The notes: generated by a model from the sequence alone, not told the origin. Shown: positions 7,857 through 16,797, counted from the stretch's first letter. The stretch: 64,000 nucleotides of DNA from Streptomyces sp. NRRL S-350 (GCF_000719705.1 NZ_JOHO01000005.1:62001-126000); one strand, 5' to 3'. A program made the numbers and translations.

Positions 7857-8048
7857 GTGAGCAGAGTCGTTCCGCTGCTCGACGGGGCGGTGGTGGCTTC
7901 GGCCGCCACCGTCCTGGTCCTGCTGGCGCCGCGAGGCGGCGCGGGCCGGGCCACCGGCCTCCGGAGCGCGACCGGCGCACTTCTTGCAACGACCGCCCTC
8001 TGCGCACTCCTTGACACCACTCGGGCACGACTGGTCGTGCTCTCTTAA
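7857..8048 (+). CDS. Possible small hydrophobic protein, 63 aa
   Basis: A GTG four bases after the NADAR stop opens a frame with two hydrophobic stretches (AVVASAATVLVLLAP and TGALLATTALCALL) separated by a basic loop. No good ribosome site is visible, so it would depend on coupling to NADAR. It is short and could be chance in GC-rich DNA, but the close spacing and the membrane-like composition argue for keeping it. Confidence 0.35.
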   Translation: MSRVVPLLDGAVVASAATVLVLLAPRGGAGRATGLRSATGALLATTALCALLDTTRARLVVLS

Positions 8049-8116
8049 CTCCCCCGCCACATGCCGACGCCAGGATGTCCTGCAGTCAGGGTCTGGATGG
8101 ACAGGTTGGGGCGATC

Positions 8117-9322
8117 ATGCGTATGCGGCCGACGGCACAATCCGCGGGCCAGCAGCTGGAGGGCGAGCAACAGGCCGCCGAACTCCGCGCAGAGCTGGAC
8201 GAGTTACTCCGTGCGAGCCGCTACGCGAGTCAGCGTGAACGGCGGTTGAACGAGGCCGTCCGGGCCAGCCCGGGCCGCCGGCGGCCGGACGACGACCTGC
8301 TGCGGCAGCTCGCCCAGGCCCGCACCCTCCGCGAGGGGCTGGGCGCCCGCTGCCTGCAACTCAGTGACCGGTTGGAGGCCTTGGAGACCCGCCTCAGACA
8401 CGGGCGACCGGAGCCGCAACAACAGGAGCCCCCACGGCAGCACCGTCCGGCACCAGAGCCACAACCGCAGCCACAACCGCAGCCACAACCGCAGCCCCAG
8501 CCCCAGCCACAACCCCAGCCACAGCCGCAGCCGCAGCCGGAACCGCCGGCCGAACAGCCCCCGCCGCACCCCGCCCGGCCCGACATCGGCGCCCTCACCG
8601 AGCGGATCACCGCCCTCCACCGCAGCGGCGCCGCCCCCGGGGCCGCCGAGCTGATCGACGAGGCCGCCGCCCGTCTCACCCCCGCCGACGCCGCCCTGCT
8701 GGCCGGGATGCTCGCCCGGTACGGCCCCACCGGCGCCTCCCTCCACCTGGCCCGCAGCGCCGCACGGTCCGCCCCCGAACACGCCGTCGCCGTCCTGACG
8801 GAGCTGCGCGAGCTGGGCCTGGCCGAGGAGGCCGCCGAGCTGTTCCACGCCTTCTGGGCCTACCCGGCCGCCTCCGTCCCCGGGCTCCTCGCGGCACTGG
8901 AGCGGGCGGGGCAGCATGCCGACAGGGCGACGCTCCTGTGGGAGTGGGGCTCGGCACCGACGCCCGAGCTGACGGCGCTCGCCGCCTGCCTCCGGCAGCA
9001 CGGCCGCCCCGGGGACGTCCGGACCTTGCTGCGCCAGGCCGCCGGCCGCCCCACCGCCGACCTCACCGCCCTCGCCGCCGAGCTCCCGCCGGCGCTCGCC
9101 ACCGCCCTGCTGCACGAGCTGGCGGCACTGCGCCCGCCCGTCGAACTGGTGCGGCTGGCAGCCGCGTTGGACGGCGCCGGCAACCGGATCCTGTACGGCG
9201 AGCTGTTGGGCGCGCTGCTCGCCGACGGGCCCCGCCACCGCACCACTCTCGCCGCGCTCCGCTCGGCCGGCCTGCCGACCACCCCGCCCACGGCACCCCG
9301 GTCCCGCTGGGGGCGGAGGTGA
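8117..9322 (+). CDS. Hypothetical protein with coiled-coil head, Pro-Gln repeat linker and helical C-terminal domain, 401 aa
   Basis: Residues 10-100 are charged and helical with heptad-like Leu spacing (LRAELDELLRASR, LRQLAQARTLREGL, LQLSDRLEALETRLRH). A linker of about 30 residues of alternating Pro and Gln follows. Residues 150-390 are an Ala/Leu-rich series of helices (LRELGLAEEAAELFHAF, LLAALERAGQHADRATLL) that resembles TPR-like or armadillo-like repeats. No catalytic motif is visible. ATG 8117 has TTGGGGCG upstream; an in-frame ATG at 8075 is an alternative. It converges on glyS across a terminator. A scaffold role is only a guess. Confidence 0.7.
   Translation: MRMRPTAQSAGQQLEGEQQAAELRAELDELLRASRYASQRERRLNEAVRASPGRRRPDDDLLRQLAQARTLREGLGARCLQLSDRLEALETRLRHGRPEPQQQEPPRQHRPAPEPQPQPQPQPQPQPQPQPQPQPQPQPQPEPPAEQPPPHPARPDIGALTERITALHRSGAAPGAAELIDEAAARLTPADAALLAGMLARYGPTGASLHLARSAARSAPEHAVAVLTELRELGLAEEAAELFHAFWAYPAASVPGLLAALERAGQHADRATLLWEWGSAPTPELTALAACLRQHGRPGDVRTLLRQAAGRPTADLTALAAELPPALATALLHELAALRPPVELVRLAAALDGAGNRILYGELLGALLADGPRHRTTLAALRSAGLPTTPPTAPRSRWGRR
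8460..8546 (+). repeat. Pro-Gln coding microsatellite inside the 8117-9322 gene
   Basis: The CAGCCA/CAACCG hexamer family is repeated about 14 times in frame and gives alternating Pro-Gln. Synonymous third-base changes between copies suggest an old repeat kept for the protein rather than a fresh slippage product. Length could still vary between strains. Confidence 0.8.
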
Positions 9323-9363
9323 CGGCCGACGCGCGCGCAACCCCGCACGGCCGCGACCGACCT

Positions 9364-9408
9364 CCGGAAGCCCCGGAAGCCCCGGAAGCCCGGGAAGCCC
9401 CGGAAGCA
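9364..9408. repeat. 9-bp tandem repeat, five copies, intergenic
   Basis: CGGAAGCCC is repeated four to five times with one or two changes, between the stop at 9322 and the terminator at 9413. It is non-coding on both strands. Confidence 0.75.
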
Positions 9409-9412
9409 GCAA

Positions 9413-9451
9413 GGAGCCCCCGCCCGCCCAGACCGGGCGAACGGGGGCTCC
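9413..9451. terminator. Bidirectional terminator between convergent genes
   Basis: GGAGCCCCC (9413-9421) pairs with GGGGGCTCC (9443-9451), and an inner CCCG pairs with CGGG. It lies between the rightward gene ending at 9322 and glyS, which ends at 9471 on the other strand. Confidence 0.75.
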
Positions 9452-9470
9452 CCGAACGGGAGGTCCGGGC

Positions 9471-10853
9471 CTAGCAGCCGATCAGGCGCGCCCCGAGGTA
9501 CGCCTTGACCTGGTCCAGCGAGACGCGCTCCTGCGACATGGTGTCGCGGTCGCGGACGGTCACCGCGTTGTCCTCGAGGGTGTCGAAGTCGACCGTGACG
9601 CAGAACGGCGTGCCGATCTCGTCCTGGCGGCGGTAGCGCTTGCCGATGGCGCCGGCGTCGTCGAACTCGACGTTCCACGCGGTGCGCAGGTCGGCGGCCA
9701 GGCCGCGGGCCTTCGGGGAGAGGTCGGCGTTGCGCGACAGCGGCAGGACGGCGACCTTGACCGGGGCCAGGCGCGGGTCGAGCCGCATGCCGACGCGCTT
9801 CTCCATGACGCCCTTGGCGTTCGGCGCCTCGTCCTCGAAGTAGGCGTCGATCAGGAAGGCCAGCATGGCGCGGTTGAGGCCGGCCGCCGGCTCGATGACG
9901 TACGGGAAGTACCGCTCGCCGGATTCCTGGTCGAAGTACTTGAGGTCCTGGCCGGACGCCTCGCTGTGCACCCGCAGGTCGTAGTCCGTGCGGTTGGCGA
10001 CGCCCTCCAGCTCGGAGAACTCGGAGCCGCCGAAGTTGAAGCGGTACTCGATGTCCACGGTGCGCTTGGCGTAGTGGGAGAGCTTCTCCTTCGGGTGCTC
10101 GAAGAAGCGCATGTTCTCGGTGCGCAGGCCGAGGCCGACGTACCAGTCCCAGCGCTGCTGGAGCCAGTACTCGTGCCACTGCTCGTCCTCGCCCGGCTTG
10201 ACGAAGAACTCCATCTCCATCTGCTCGAACTCGCGGGTGCGGAAGATGAAGTTGCCGGGGGTGATCTCGTTGCGGAAGCTCTTGCCGGTCTGGGCGATGC
10301 CGAACGGCGGCTTCTTGCGCGAAGTGGTCTGGACGGCCTTGAAGTTGGTGAAGATGCCCTGGGCGGTCTCCGGGCGCAGGAACGCCAGGCCGCTGGCCTC
10401 CTCGGTGACACCGAGGTGGGTCTTCAGCATGCCCGAGAAGTCCTTGGGCTCGGTGAACTGGCCCTTGGTGCCGCAGTCGGGGCAGTTGACGTCCTTGAGG
10501 CCGTTCGGCGGCGGGAAGCCGTGCTTGGCCTCGTACTTCTCCTCCAGGTGGTCGGCCCGGTGGCGCTTGTGGCAGGAGAGGCACTCGGTCAGCGGGTCGT
10601 TGAAGGTGGCGACGTGGCCGGAGGCCTCCCAGACCTCGCGGGCGAGGATGACCGACGAGTCGAGTCCGACGACGTCCTCACGGGCCTGGACCATCGCGCG
10701 CCACCACTGGCGCTTGATGTTCTCCTTGAGCTCGACACCCAGCGGACCGTAGTCCCAGGCGGCACGCGTGCCGCCGTAGATCTCGCTGCAGGGGTAGACG
10801 AAGCCACGGCGCTTGCTCAGGCTGACGATCGTGTCGATCTTGTCGGCGGCCAC
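9471..10853 (-). CDS. glyS: Glycine--tRNA ligase (single-chain, bacterial/eukaryotic type), 460 aa
   Basis: It charges tRNA-Gly with glycine in the cytoplasm and is the dimeric class II form, not the alpha2-beta2 form. Class II motifs are visible: [17 protein letters not shown] (motif 1 region), [21 protein letters not shown] (motif 2) and [14 protein letters not shown] near the C-terminal side (motif 3). Two Cys pairs, CLSC and CPDC, flank an insertion near residues 85-125 and probably bind zinc. The length of 460 is normal. GTG 10853 has GAAGAGAG six bases upstream. It is divergent from the zinc uptake operon; whether the two share regulation is unknown. Confidence 0.95.
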   Translation of the reverse strand: MAADKIDTIVSLSKRRGFVYPCSEIYGGTRAAWDYGPLGVELKENIKRQWWRAMVQAREDVVGLDSSVILAREVWEASGHVATFNDPLTECLSCHKRHRADHLEEKYEAKHGFPPPNGLKDVNCPDCGTKGQFTEPKDFSGMLKTHLGVTEEASGLAFLRPETAQGIFTNFKAVQTTSRKKPPFGIAQTGKSFRNEITPGNFIFRTREFEQMEMEFFVKPGEDEQWHEYWLQQRWDWYVGLGLRTENMRFFEHPKEKLSHYAKRTVDIEYRFNFGGSEFSELEGVANRTDYDLRVHSEASGQDLKYFDQESGERYFPYVIEPAAGLNRAMLAFLIDAYFEDEAPNAKGVMEKRVGMRLDPRLAPVKVAVLPLSRNADLSPKARGLAADLRTAWNVEFDDAGAIGKRYRRQDEIGTPFCVTVDFDTLEDNAVTVRDRDTMSQERVSLDQVKAYLGARLIGC

Positions 10854-11007
10854 AGTGCTCTCTTCAGTACGTACGGCACGGTCAGGGCACGGCTGGTTGC
10901 GCGTACCCGAATACCTCAGGTTACCGGCCATACGGGTACGTGATTCAAATCGGTATCGTCCGGCCGCTCCCGTCGACCGCCACCCGCTGTTCACCCATTC
11001 GAGTGAG

Positions 11008-11045
11008 TTGACAATCATTTCCATCTCAGATGAGAATGATTGTCA
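11008..11045 (+). promoter_or_regulatory. znuACB promoter with two Zur boxes
   Basis: A -35 TTGACA (11008-11013), an 18-base spacer and a -10 GAGAAT (11032-11037) place the transcription start at about 11043-11045, on the first codon of znuA. Two Zur-box-like sites overlap these elements: TGACAATCATTTCCA (11009-11023) and TGAGAATGATTGTCA (11031-11045). The second matches TGANAATNATTNTCA exactly. The two together form a near-perfect larger inverted repeat. Zinc-loaded Zur bound here would block both hexamers. Confidence 0.8.
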
Positions 11046-12082
11046 TGATGATCGGACTGACCCGACGACGGACCCGCACCGCCCTGGCCCTCTCCGCCAC
11101 CGCGCTCACCGCCTCCCTCGCCCTCACCGCCTGCGGAGGCAGCAGCAGCGCCGACAGCGGCAACGGCAGGCTGAAGGTCGTCGCCTCCTTCTACCCGATG
11201 GAGTTCCTCGCCCAGCAGATCGGCAAGGAGCACGTCGCGGTCACCGACCTCACCGCGGCCGGCGTCGAGCCGCACGACCTGGAGCTCACCGCCAAGCAGG
11301 TCGGCACCGTCCAGAAGGCCGACGCGGTCCTCTACCTCAAGGGCCTGCAGCCCACCGTCGACCAGGCCGTCGCGCAGTCGTCCAGCAAGCACAAGATCGA
11401 CGCCACCGCCGCCAGCCCGCTGGTCGACCACCACCTCGACGAGGGCGCCGCGGGCGAGGACCACGGCGCCGACGGCCACAAGCACGAGGGGCCGGCCGGC
11501 GACCCGCACATCTGGCTCGACCCCGCCCGCTACGCGGCGATCGCCCGGAGCGTCGGCGCCGGGTTCGCCGAGGCCGACCCGGCGCACGCCGAGGACTACC
11601 GGAAGAACACCGACGAACTGGTCACCCGGCTCACGGCGCTCGACCAGGACTTCCGCGCCGGACTGAAGGACACCACGACCAAGACCTTCGTCACCAGCCA
11701 CGCCGCCTTCGGCTACCTCGCCGACCACTACGGCCTCACCCAGGTCGCCATCAACGGCGTCGACCCGGAGTCCGAGCCGACCCCGGCCCGCCTCGCCGAG
11801 GTGCAGAAGGCCGCCAAGGACAACGGCGTCACCACGATCTTCTTCGAGACCCTCGTCAGCCCCAAGCTCGCCGACACCGTCGCCAAGGACCTCGGCCTCA
11901 AGACCGCCGTCCTGGACCCCCTGGAGGGCGTCAAGGACCCGTCCAAGGACGACTACCTCACGGTCATGAAGCAGAACCTGGCCAACCTCCGGGCCGCCCT
12001 CGGCGCGACCGCCGCCCCGGCGGCCGACAGCCCTGCCGCCCCCGCCACCCCCTCCGCCACCACCCCTGCCGCGACCAGCTGA
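11045..12082 (+). CDS. znuA: Zinc ABC transporter, substrate-binding lipoprotein, 345 aa
   Basis: It captures Zn(II) outside the membrane for the ZnuBC channel. A basic lipoprotein signal (RRRTRTALALSATALTASLALTAC, lipobox LTAC near residue 29) precedes a cluster A-I metal-binding fold. Metal ligands expected for the family are seen in GVEPHDLELTAKQ (His), DPHIWLDPARY (His), VTSHAAFGYLADHYGL (His) and LDPLEGV (Asp). A flexible loop between the first two holds several His and acidic residues (HHLDEG, HGADGHKHEG), typical of zinc binders. The promoter geometry supports ATG 11045 or 11048 as a leaderless start; ATG 11030 would lie upstream of the predicted transcript. Confidence 0.9.
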   Translation: MMIGLTRRRTRTALALSATALTASLALTACGGSSSADSGNGRLKVVASFYPMEFLAQQIGKEHVAVTDLTAAGVEPHDLELTAKQVGTVQKADAVLYLKGLQPTVDQAVAQSSSKHKIDATAASPLVDHHLDEGAAGEDHGADGHKHEGPAGDPHIWLDPARYAAIARSVGAGFAEADPAHAEDYRKNTDELVTRLTALDQDFRAGLKDTTTKTFVTSHAAFGYLADHYGLTQVAINGVDPESEPTPARLAEVQKAAKDNGVTTIFFETLVSPKLADTVAKDLGLKTAVLDPLEGVKDPSKDDYLTVMKQNLANLRAALGATAAPAADSPAAPATPSATTPAATS

Positions 12083-12093
12083 CGGGAAGCACC

Positions 12094-12858
12094 ATGACCC
12101 ACCCGATACCCCCGGCCGTCCGCCTCCGTGACGCCGTCGCCTCCCGCGGCGGCCGGCCGGTGCTGCGCGGCGTCGACGTCACCGTCCGGCCCGGAGAGGT
12201 CGTCGCCCTGCTGGGCGCCAACGGCTCCGGCAAGTCGACCACCGTCAAGACCGTGATCGGCTCCGTCCCGATGGAACAGGGCACCCTGGAGCTGTTCGGC
12301 ACCCCGTACGGCTCCTTCCGCGCCTGGCACCGCATCGGGTACGTCCCCCAGCGCACCACCGCCGCCTCCGGCGTCCCGGCCACCGTGCGCGAGGTGGTCT
12401 CCACCGGACGGCTGCCGCAGCACCGCCTGCTGCCCTTCCGCCGCAGGGACCGCGAGGCGGTGGACCGCGCGCTCGCCGCCGTCGGCATGCTGGAGCGGGC
12501 CGGGGACGGCGTGGCCGACCTTTCGGGGGGCCAGCAGCAGCGGGTACTGATCGCCCGCGCCCTGGTCGGCTCCCCCGACCTGCTGATCATGGACGAGCCG
12601 ATGGCCGGGGTGGACGCCGCCAGCCAGCAGGTGCTCGCCGACACCCTGCGAGCCGAGGTCGGCCGCGGCGCCGCCGTCCTCCTCGTGCTCCACGAACTCG
12701 GGCCGCTGGAGCCGCTGATCGACCGCACCGTCGTCCTGCGGGACGGCTGCGTCGCCCACGACGGCCCGCCCGTGCCCAACACCGGCCTGCACGCGCTGCC
12801 CGGCCACGACCACGTCCACCCGCACGCCGACCTGACCCCGCCGAGGCTGCTCGCATGA
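12094..12858 (+). CDS. znuC: Zinc ABC transporter, ATP-binding protein, 254 aa
   Basis: It powers zinc import through ZnuB. Walker A GANGSGKST is near residue 43, the Q-loop region is YVPQR, the signature is LSGGQQQR and Walker B is LLIMDEP. An H-loop His lies in LVLHELG. The C-terminal tail is His-rich (PGHDHVHPHAD), which may buffer metal. It starts 11 bases after znuA and its stop overlaps the znuB start (ATGA), so the three are one operon. Confidence 0.93.
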   Translation: MTHPIPPAVRLRDAVASRGGRPVLRGVDVTVRPGEVVALLGANGSGKSTTVKTVIGSVPMEQGTLELFGTPYGSFRAWHRIGYVPQRTTAASGVPATVREVVSTGRLPQHRLLPFRRRDREAVDRALAAVGMLERAGDGVADLSGGQQQRVLIARALVGSPDLLIMDEPMAGVDAASQQVLADTLRAEVGRGAAVLLVLHELGPLEPLIDRTVVLRDGCVAHDGPPVPNTGLHALPGHDHVHPHADLTPPRLLA

Positions 12859-13787
12859 CCGAGATGCTGTCCTACGACTTCATGCAGCGCGCCCTGCTCG
12901 CCGCCGTCCTGGTCGGGATCACCGCCCCGGCCGTCGGCATCTACCTGGTGCAGCGCCGCCAGGCCCTGATGGGCGACGGCATGGGCCACGTCGCGATGAC
13001 CGGTGTCGGCCTCGGCTTCATCTTCCGGACCAGCCCGGTCTGGATGGCCGTACTGGTCTGCGTGCTCGGCGCCGTCGCCATGGAGCTGGTCCGCTCGCGC
13101 GGCAACCAGCGCGGCGACATCGCCCTCGCGATGCTCTTCTACGGCGGCATGGCCTGCGGCAAGCTCCTGGTCTCGCTCTCCGCCGAGGCGGGCTCCGGCT
13201 CGCTGGAGAGCTACCTGTGGGGTTCGATCCTCACCGTCGCCCCCGCCGACCTGGCCGCCATCGCGGTGCTCGGCGCGGTGGTCATCGCGGTCACCGTCGG
13301 CCTGCGCCGCCAGCTGTTCGCGATCTGCCAGGACGAGGACTTCGCCCGCGTCACCGGCCTGCCGGTGCGCACCCTCAACCTGCTGCTCGCGGTGATGGCC
13401 GCGGTCACCGTCACCGTCGCCATGCGGGTGGTCGGCCTGCTGCTGGTCAGCGCCCTGATGGTGGTCCCGGTGGTCGCCGCCCAGCAGCTCACCCGCTCCT
13501 TCGCCGCCACCCAGGCCGCCTCGATCGCGCTCGGCGTGGTGGTCTCGCTGGCGGGCGTCACCGGCTCCTACCACCTCGACGTGCCCTCCGGACCGGCCAT
13601 CGTGCTGCTCGCCATCGCCGTCTTCGCGGTGTTCAGCGTGCTCGCCGCGCCGCTCGCCCGGCGGCGCCACCGCGCCGACACCGAGCAGGGGCCGGCGGTC
13701 TGCGACGTCCGGCTGCCGCTCCAGTCGCCGGAGCGGAGTTCCTCCGACGCGACCGCTCCTGGGCGGGGGGCCGGACTGGCACAATGA
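12855..13787 (+). CDS. znuB: Zinc ABC transporter, permease, 310 aa
   Basis: An ABC-3 family membrane subunit with eight to nine hydrophobic segments. Family landmarks include YLVQRRQALMGDGMGHVAM, SLESYLWGSIL and VVGLLLVSALMVVPVVAAQQ. The C-terminal 40 residues are hydrophilic. The ATG overlaps the znuC stop by four bases. The zur gene begins 35 bases after its stop. Confidence 0.92.
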   Translation: MTEMLSYDFMQRALLAAVLVGITAPAVGIYLVQRRQALMGDGMGHVAMTGVGLGFIFRTSPVWMAVLVCVLGAVAMELVRSRGNQRGDIALAMLFYGGMACGKLLVSLSAEAGSGSLESYLWGSILTVAPADLAAIAVLGAVVIAVTVGLRRQLFAICQDEDFARVTGLPVRTLNLLLAVMAAVTVTVAMRVVGLLLVSALMVVPVVAAQQLTRSFAATQAASIALGVVVSLAGVTGSYHLDVPSGPAIVLLAIAVFAVFSVLAAPLARRRHRADTEQGPAVCDVRLPLQSPERSSSDATAPGRGAGLAQ

Positions 13788-13822
13788 TGTGCGAGACGAC
13801 CACGACCCCAGGAGGACCCACG

Positions 13823-14233
13823 GTGACCACCGCAGGCCCGTCGCCGCGCGCCCGATCGACCCGGCAGCGTGCCGCCGTCTCGGCTGCCCTGGACGAGATC
13901 GCGGACTTCCGCAGCGCGCAGGAGCTCCACGACCTGCTCAAGCACCGCGGGGACTCCGTCGGTCTGACCACGGTCTACCGCACCCTGCAGTCGCTCGCGG
14001 ACGCAGGGGAGGTGGACGTGCTGCGCACCGCCGACGGCGAGGCGGTCTACCGCCGGTGCAGCAGCGGGCACCACCACCACCTGGTCTGCCGTCACTGCGG
14101 CGCCACCGTCGAGGTGGAGGGCCCCGCGGTGGAGCGCTGGGCCAACTCGGTCGCCGCCGAGCACGGGTTCAGCGACATCGCGCACACGCTGGAGATCTTC
14201 GGCACCTGCGCGGAGTGCGCCAAGAGCGCCTGA
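13823..14233 (+). CDS. zur: Fur-family zinc uptake regulator, 136 aa
   Basis: Represses zinc import when zinc is plentiful. A winged helix occupies residues 10-75 (RSTRQRAAVSAALDE, SAQELHDLLKHRGDSVGLTTVYRTLQSLADAGEVD). The metal region has RCSSGHHHHLVCRHCG, and a second Cys pair CAEC lies near the C-terminus; the two pairs form the structural zinc site. GTG 13823 has AGGAGG seven bases upstream; the ATGs near 13785 are further from any ribosome site. It is probably co-transcribed with znuACB, which would give feedback on its own expression. Confidence 0.93.
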   Translation: MTTAGPSPRARSTRQRAAVSAALDEIADFRSAQELHDLLKHRGDSVGLTTVYRTLQSLADAGEVDVLRTADGEAVYRRCSSGHHHHLVCRHCGATVEVEGPAVERWANSVAAEHGFSDIAHTLEIFGTCAECAKSA

Positions 14234-14257
14234 CCGGGCCGCGAACGACAACGCGAA

Positions 14258-14297
14258 CGACAGGAGGACCCGCCGGAATCGGCGGGTCCTCCTGTCG
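14258..14297. terminator. Strong terminator after the znu-zur operon
   Basis: A 17-bp perfect stem (14258-14274 with 14281-14297) encloses a 6-base loop. It lies between zur and the convergent uppS and can serve both directions. Confidence 0.9.
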
Positions 14298-14348
14298 TCG
14301 AGCGCCGTCGAGCGCATCCTCGCGGTCGCCGGGGCACGTACCGAGCCC

Positions 14349-15182
14349 TCAGCGCTGGGACGGCACCGGCGCGGGGAGCTCGTTGGGGATGGCTCCGCCG
14401 AAGCGCCGGTCGCGCATCGCGTACTGCTCGCAGGCGCGCCACAGGTCGCGGCGGTCGAAGTCCGGCCAGAGCACGTCCTGGAACACGAGCTCGGCGTAAG
14501 CCGACTGCCAGAGCAGGAAGTTGGAGGTGCGCTGCTCGCCGCTGGGGCGCAGGAAGAGGTCCACGTCCGGCATGTCCGGGTGGTACATGTACCTGGCCAG
14601 CGTCTTCTCGTTGACCTTCTTCGGGTCGAGCTTCCCGGCGGCGACGTCCCGCGCGATCCCCTGCGCCGCGTCGGCGAGTTCGGCCCGGCCGCCGTAGTTG
14701 ACGCACATGTAGAGCGTGACGGCGTCGTTGCCCTTGGTCTGCTCCTCGGCGACCTGGAGCTCCTGGACGACGCTCTTCCACAGCTTGGGCATCCGGCCGG
14801 CCCAGCGGATCCGCACGCCCATCGCGTCCATCTCGTCGCGGCGGCGGCGGATGACGTCCCGGTTGAAGTTCATCAGGAACTTCACCTCGTCGGGCGAGCG
14901 CTTCCAGTTCTCGGTGGAGAACGCGTACAGCGAGATGTTCTTGACCCCGAGCTCGATGGCGCCCCTGAGGACGTCCAGCACCACGGCCTCGCCGACCTTG
15001 TGGCCCTCGGTGCGGGGCAGCCCGCGCTCCTTGGCCCAGCGGCCGTTGCCGTCCATCACGATGGCGACGTGGTCGGGGACCAGCTCGCCGGGGATCTTCG
15101 GGGGCTTTGCGCCGCTGGGGTGCGGGGTCGGAGGAGCGTACTCCCGTTGCTTGCCACCGCCGAAGAGCCGTCGCGCTGCCAT
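14349..15182 (-). CDS. uppS: Isoprenyl transferase (cis-prenyl / undecaprenyl diphosphate synthase family), 277 aa
   Basis: It elongates isoprenoid diphosphates with cis double bonds to make the polyprenyl lipid carrier for cell-wall precursors, at the cytoplasmic membrane. The catalytic Asp is in [16 protein letters not shown] near residue 44. The C-terminal family signature is [19 protein letters not shown] followed by AYAELVF. A 40-residue basic, Pro-rich head precedes the domain. ATG 15182 has GAGAAG about seven bases upstream. It begins four bases after the recO stop, so the two form an operon. Confidence 0.95.
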   Translation of the reverse strand: MAARRLFGGGKQREYAPPTPHPSGAKPPKIPGELVPDHVAIVMDGNGRWAKERGLPRTEGHKVGEAVVLDVLRGAIELGVKNISLYAFSTENWKRSPDEVKFLMNFNRDVIRRRRDEMDAMGVRIRWAGRMPKLWKSVVQELQVAEEQTKGNDAVTLYMCVNYGGRAELADAAQGIARDVAAGKLDPKKVNEKTLARYMYHPDMPDVDLFLRPSGEQRTSNFLLWQSAYAELVFQDVLWPDFDRRDLWRACEQYAMRDRRFGGAIPNELPAPVPSQR

Positions 15183-15186
15183 GTGC

Positions 15187-15933
15187 TCACTTCTCCACGT
15201 ATCTCATCGAGCGGATGCCCCGCTCCAGGTGCCACTGCAGATAGGCCGCGACCAGGCCGCTGCCCTCCCGCCAGTACCGCGGCTCGCAGGTGTCGGCCGT
15301 CTGCCAGTCCCCTGACAGCAGCGCTCCGAGCAGTACCAGTGTCTCAGGGGAGGGTACGGCACATCCGGGCACTCGGCAGTCCGGGCAGAGCACCCCGCCC
15401 GCGGGGAGCGAGAAGAAACGGTTCGGCCCTTCCAGACCGCATTTGGCGCAGTCCGTGAAGCTCGCGCCGTACCCGTTCACCGCGAGCGAGCGCAGCAGGA
15501 AGGCGTCCAGGACGAGGTGCGATTCGTGCAGCCCGGCGGCCAGCGTGCGCAGCCCGCCCACCAGCAGCAGGTACTGCTGGACGGCGGGCTCGCCCTCGTT
15601 CTCGGCGAAGCGCTCGGCCGTCTCCAGCATCGCGGTGCCGGCGGTGTAGCGGCCGTAGTCGGTGACGATCGAGCCGCCGTACGGCGCGATGGTCTCCACC
15701 TGGGTGCACAGCGGCAAGCCGCGGCCGACCAGCTCACTCCCCCGACTGAAGAACTGCACGTCCACGTGGGAGAACGGCTCCAGGCGGGCGCCGAACTTGG
15801 ACTTGGTCTTGCGCACCCCGCGCGCCACCGCCCGCACCTTGCCGTGCTGGCGGGTCAGCAGGGTGATGATCCGATCGGCCTCGCCGAGCTTCTGCGCCCG
15901 CAACACGACGCCGTCGTCCCGGAAAAGGCTCAT
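15187..15933 (-). CDS. recO: DNA repair protein RecO, 248 aa
   Basis: RecO anneals single strands and helps load RecA with RecR. The N-terminal OB fold reads [32 protein letters not shown] zinc knuckle lies in the C-terminal half: CAKC at about residue 161, then CPDCRVPGC. Length matches the family. ATG 15933 was preferred to ATG 15942 because GGGGGAG lies ten bases before 15933 and only one base before 15942. It is upstream of uppS in the same operon. Confidence 0.93.
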   Translation of the reverse strand: MSLFRDDGVVLRAQKLGEADRIITLLTRQHGKVRAVARGVRKTKSKFGARLEPFSHVDVQFFSRGSELVGRGLPLCTQVETIAPYGGSIVTDYGRYTAGTAMLETAERFAENEGEPAVQQYLLLVGGLRTLAAGLHESHLVLDAFLLRSLAVNGYGASFTDCAKCGLEGPNRFFSLPAGGVLCPDCRVPGCAVPSPETLVLLGALLSGDWQTADTCEPRYWREGSGLVAAYLQWHLERGIRSMRYVEK

Positions 15934-16101
15934 GCAGACCATTCTCCCCCAGCCGCGGACCGCCCCGGACAGCCGTGTTGCCCGCACCGGGGCCGTGGGG
16001 GAGGACCACTGCGGTGCGGGTCACGGCGGGCCCGGAGGGGGTCGGGCCCGTTTGTGGGGGATTCGGAGGGTCCAGGAGGTGTGCGCCGGTGACGGCCCCG
16101 G

Positions 16102-16797
16102 CTACTTGTACGGCGTCCGGGCGGCCGCTTCCAGCAGCTCCGCGACCCTGGCCTGCGGCAGGTCGAGGCAGCGCCCGACGGCGGCCAGCGCCTCCCGCTC
16201 CTGGGGCAGGTAGCGGCCGTCGGCCAGGGCGATCGCCGCGCCCTGCAGCAGCAGCCGTTCGCGGCCCTGGTGGGCGAGGTGCGGGGTGAGCGGTTCGAGG
16301 ACCGCGTGCAGTTCCACGGCCAGGCCGCCGGCCTCCCCGAGCTGCCGGCCGGGGGCCGCGTCCAGTTCGTGGGCCTCGTGGAGTTCGCCGCCGAGCCCGG
16401 AGAGCGCGGCGAGCGCGGCCAGCACCTGGGCCTCGCCGCAGTCGTCGAACCCGGCCTCGCGCACCGCCGTGCAGGCCGCCTCGCGCGCGGCCCGGTGGGC
16501 GGTGCCGCCGGCCGCGAGCAGCACCAGCGCGACGGTGTACTGGGCGTCCCGCAGCATGGCGCCGAGGCGCACGCAGGTCGGCTGTTCGAGGCTCTCGACG
16601 CCGTACCGGCCGTGGCAGCTGGTGCACTGCACGCTGCCGATCACCGGTCCGAGCGGGACCACCGGTGTCCCGAGCAGCCGCAGCCACCGCCGGCCGTGCT
16701 GGCGCCGGTAGTTGCGGTCCCCGCCGCAGCCCGGGCAGAAGAAGTCACCGAGAACGTCAGTCCGCCACCTCGGGCGAACACCCCACAACCTGGTCAC
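16102..16797 (-). CDS. Zinc-ribbon and TerB-domain protein, 231 aa
   Basis: The N-terminus has FFCPGCGGDRNYRRQ and, about 35 residues later, VQCTSCHGRYGV. These two CxxC pairs make a zinc ribbon (residues 20-65). The rest is a helical, Ala-rich domain resembling TerB (tellurite-resistance-like, RLLLQGAAIALADGRYLPQEREALAAVGR, with acidic and metal-loop residues near residue 195). TerB-like domains are usually membrane- or metal-associated; the role of this combination is not known to me. GTG 16797 is the start. The gene is separate from recO by 168 bases. Confidence 0.75.
   Translation of the reverse strand: MTRLWGVRPRWRTDVLGDFFCPGCGGDRNYRRQHGRRWLRLLGTPVVPLGPVIGSVQCTSCHGRYGVESLEQPTCVRLGAMLRDAQYTVALVLLAAGGTAHRAAREAACTAVREAGFDDCGEAQVLAALAALSGLGGELHEAHELDAAPGRQLGEAGGLAVELHAVLEPLTPHLAHQGRERLLLQGAAIALADGRYLPQEREALAAVGRCLDLPQARVAELLEAAARTPYK

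Noticed and set aside
8460..8546. Regularly spaced short repeats as a CRISPR array
   Set aside because: The repeats are contiguous hexamers in a coding frame with no spacers. None of the tandem repeats elsewhere (4186, 7143, 9364, 20767, 59826) has the repeat-spacer pattern either, and no cas gene is present.
10854..11007. T-box or riboswitch upstream of glyS
   Set aside because: No T-box core sequence or terminator/antiterminator pair was found in the leader; the region is short and shared with the zinc operon.
13779..13792. GCACAATGATGTGC as a third Zur box before zur
   Set aside because: It has a palindromic look and the AATGAT core, but the arms do not match the Zur consensus and it spans the znuB stop; chance is likely.
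13785..13822. Upstream ATG start for zur
   Set aside because: The in-frame ATGs near 13785 overlap znuB and lack a ribosome site, while GTG 13823 has AGGAGG at ideal spacing.
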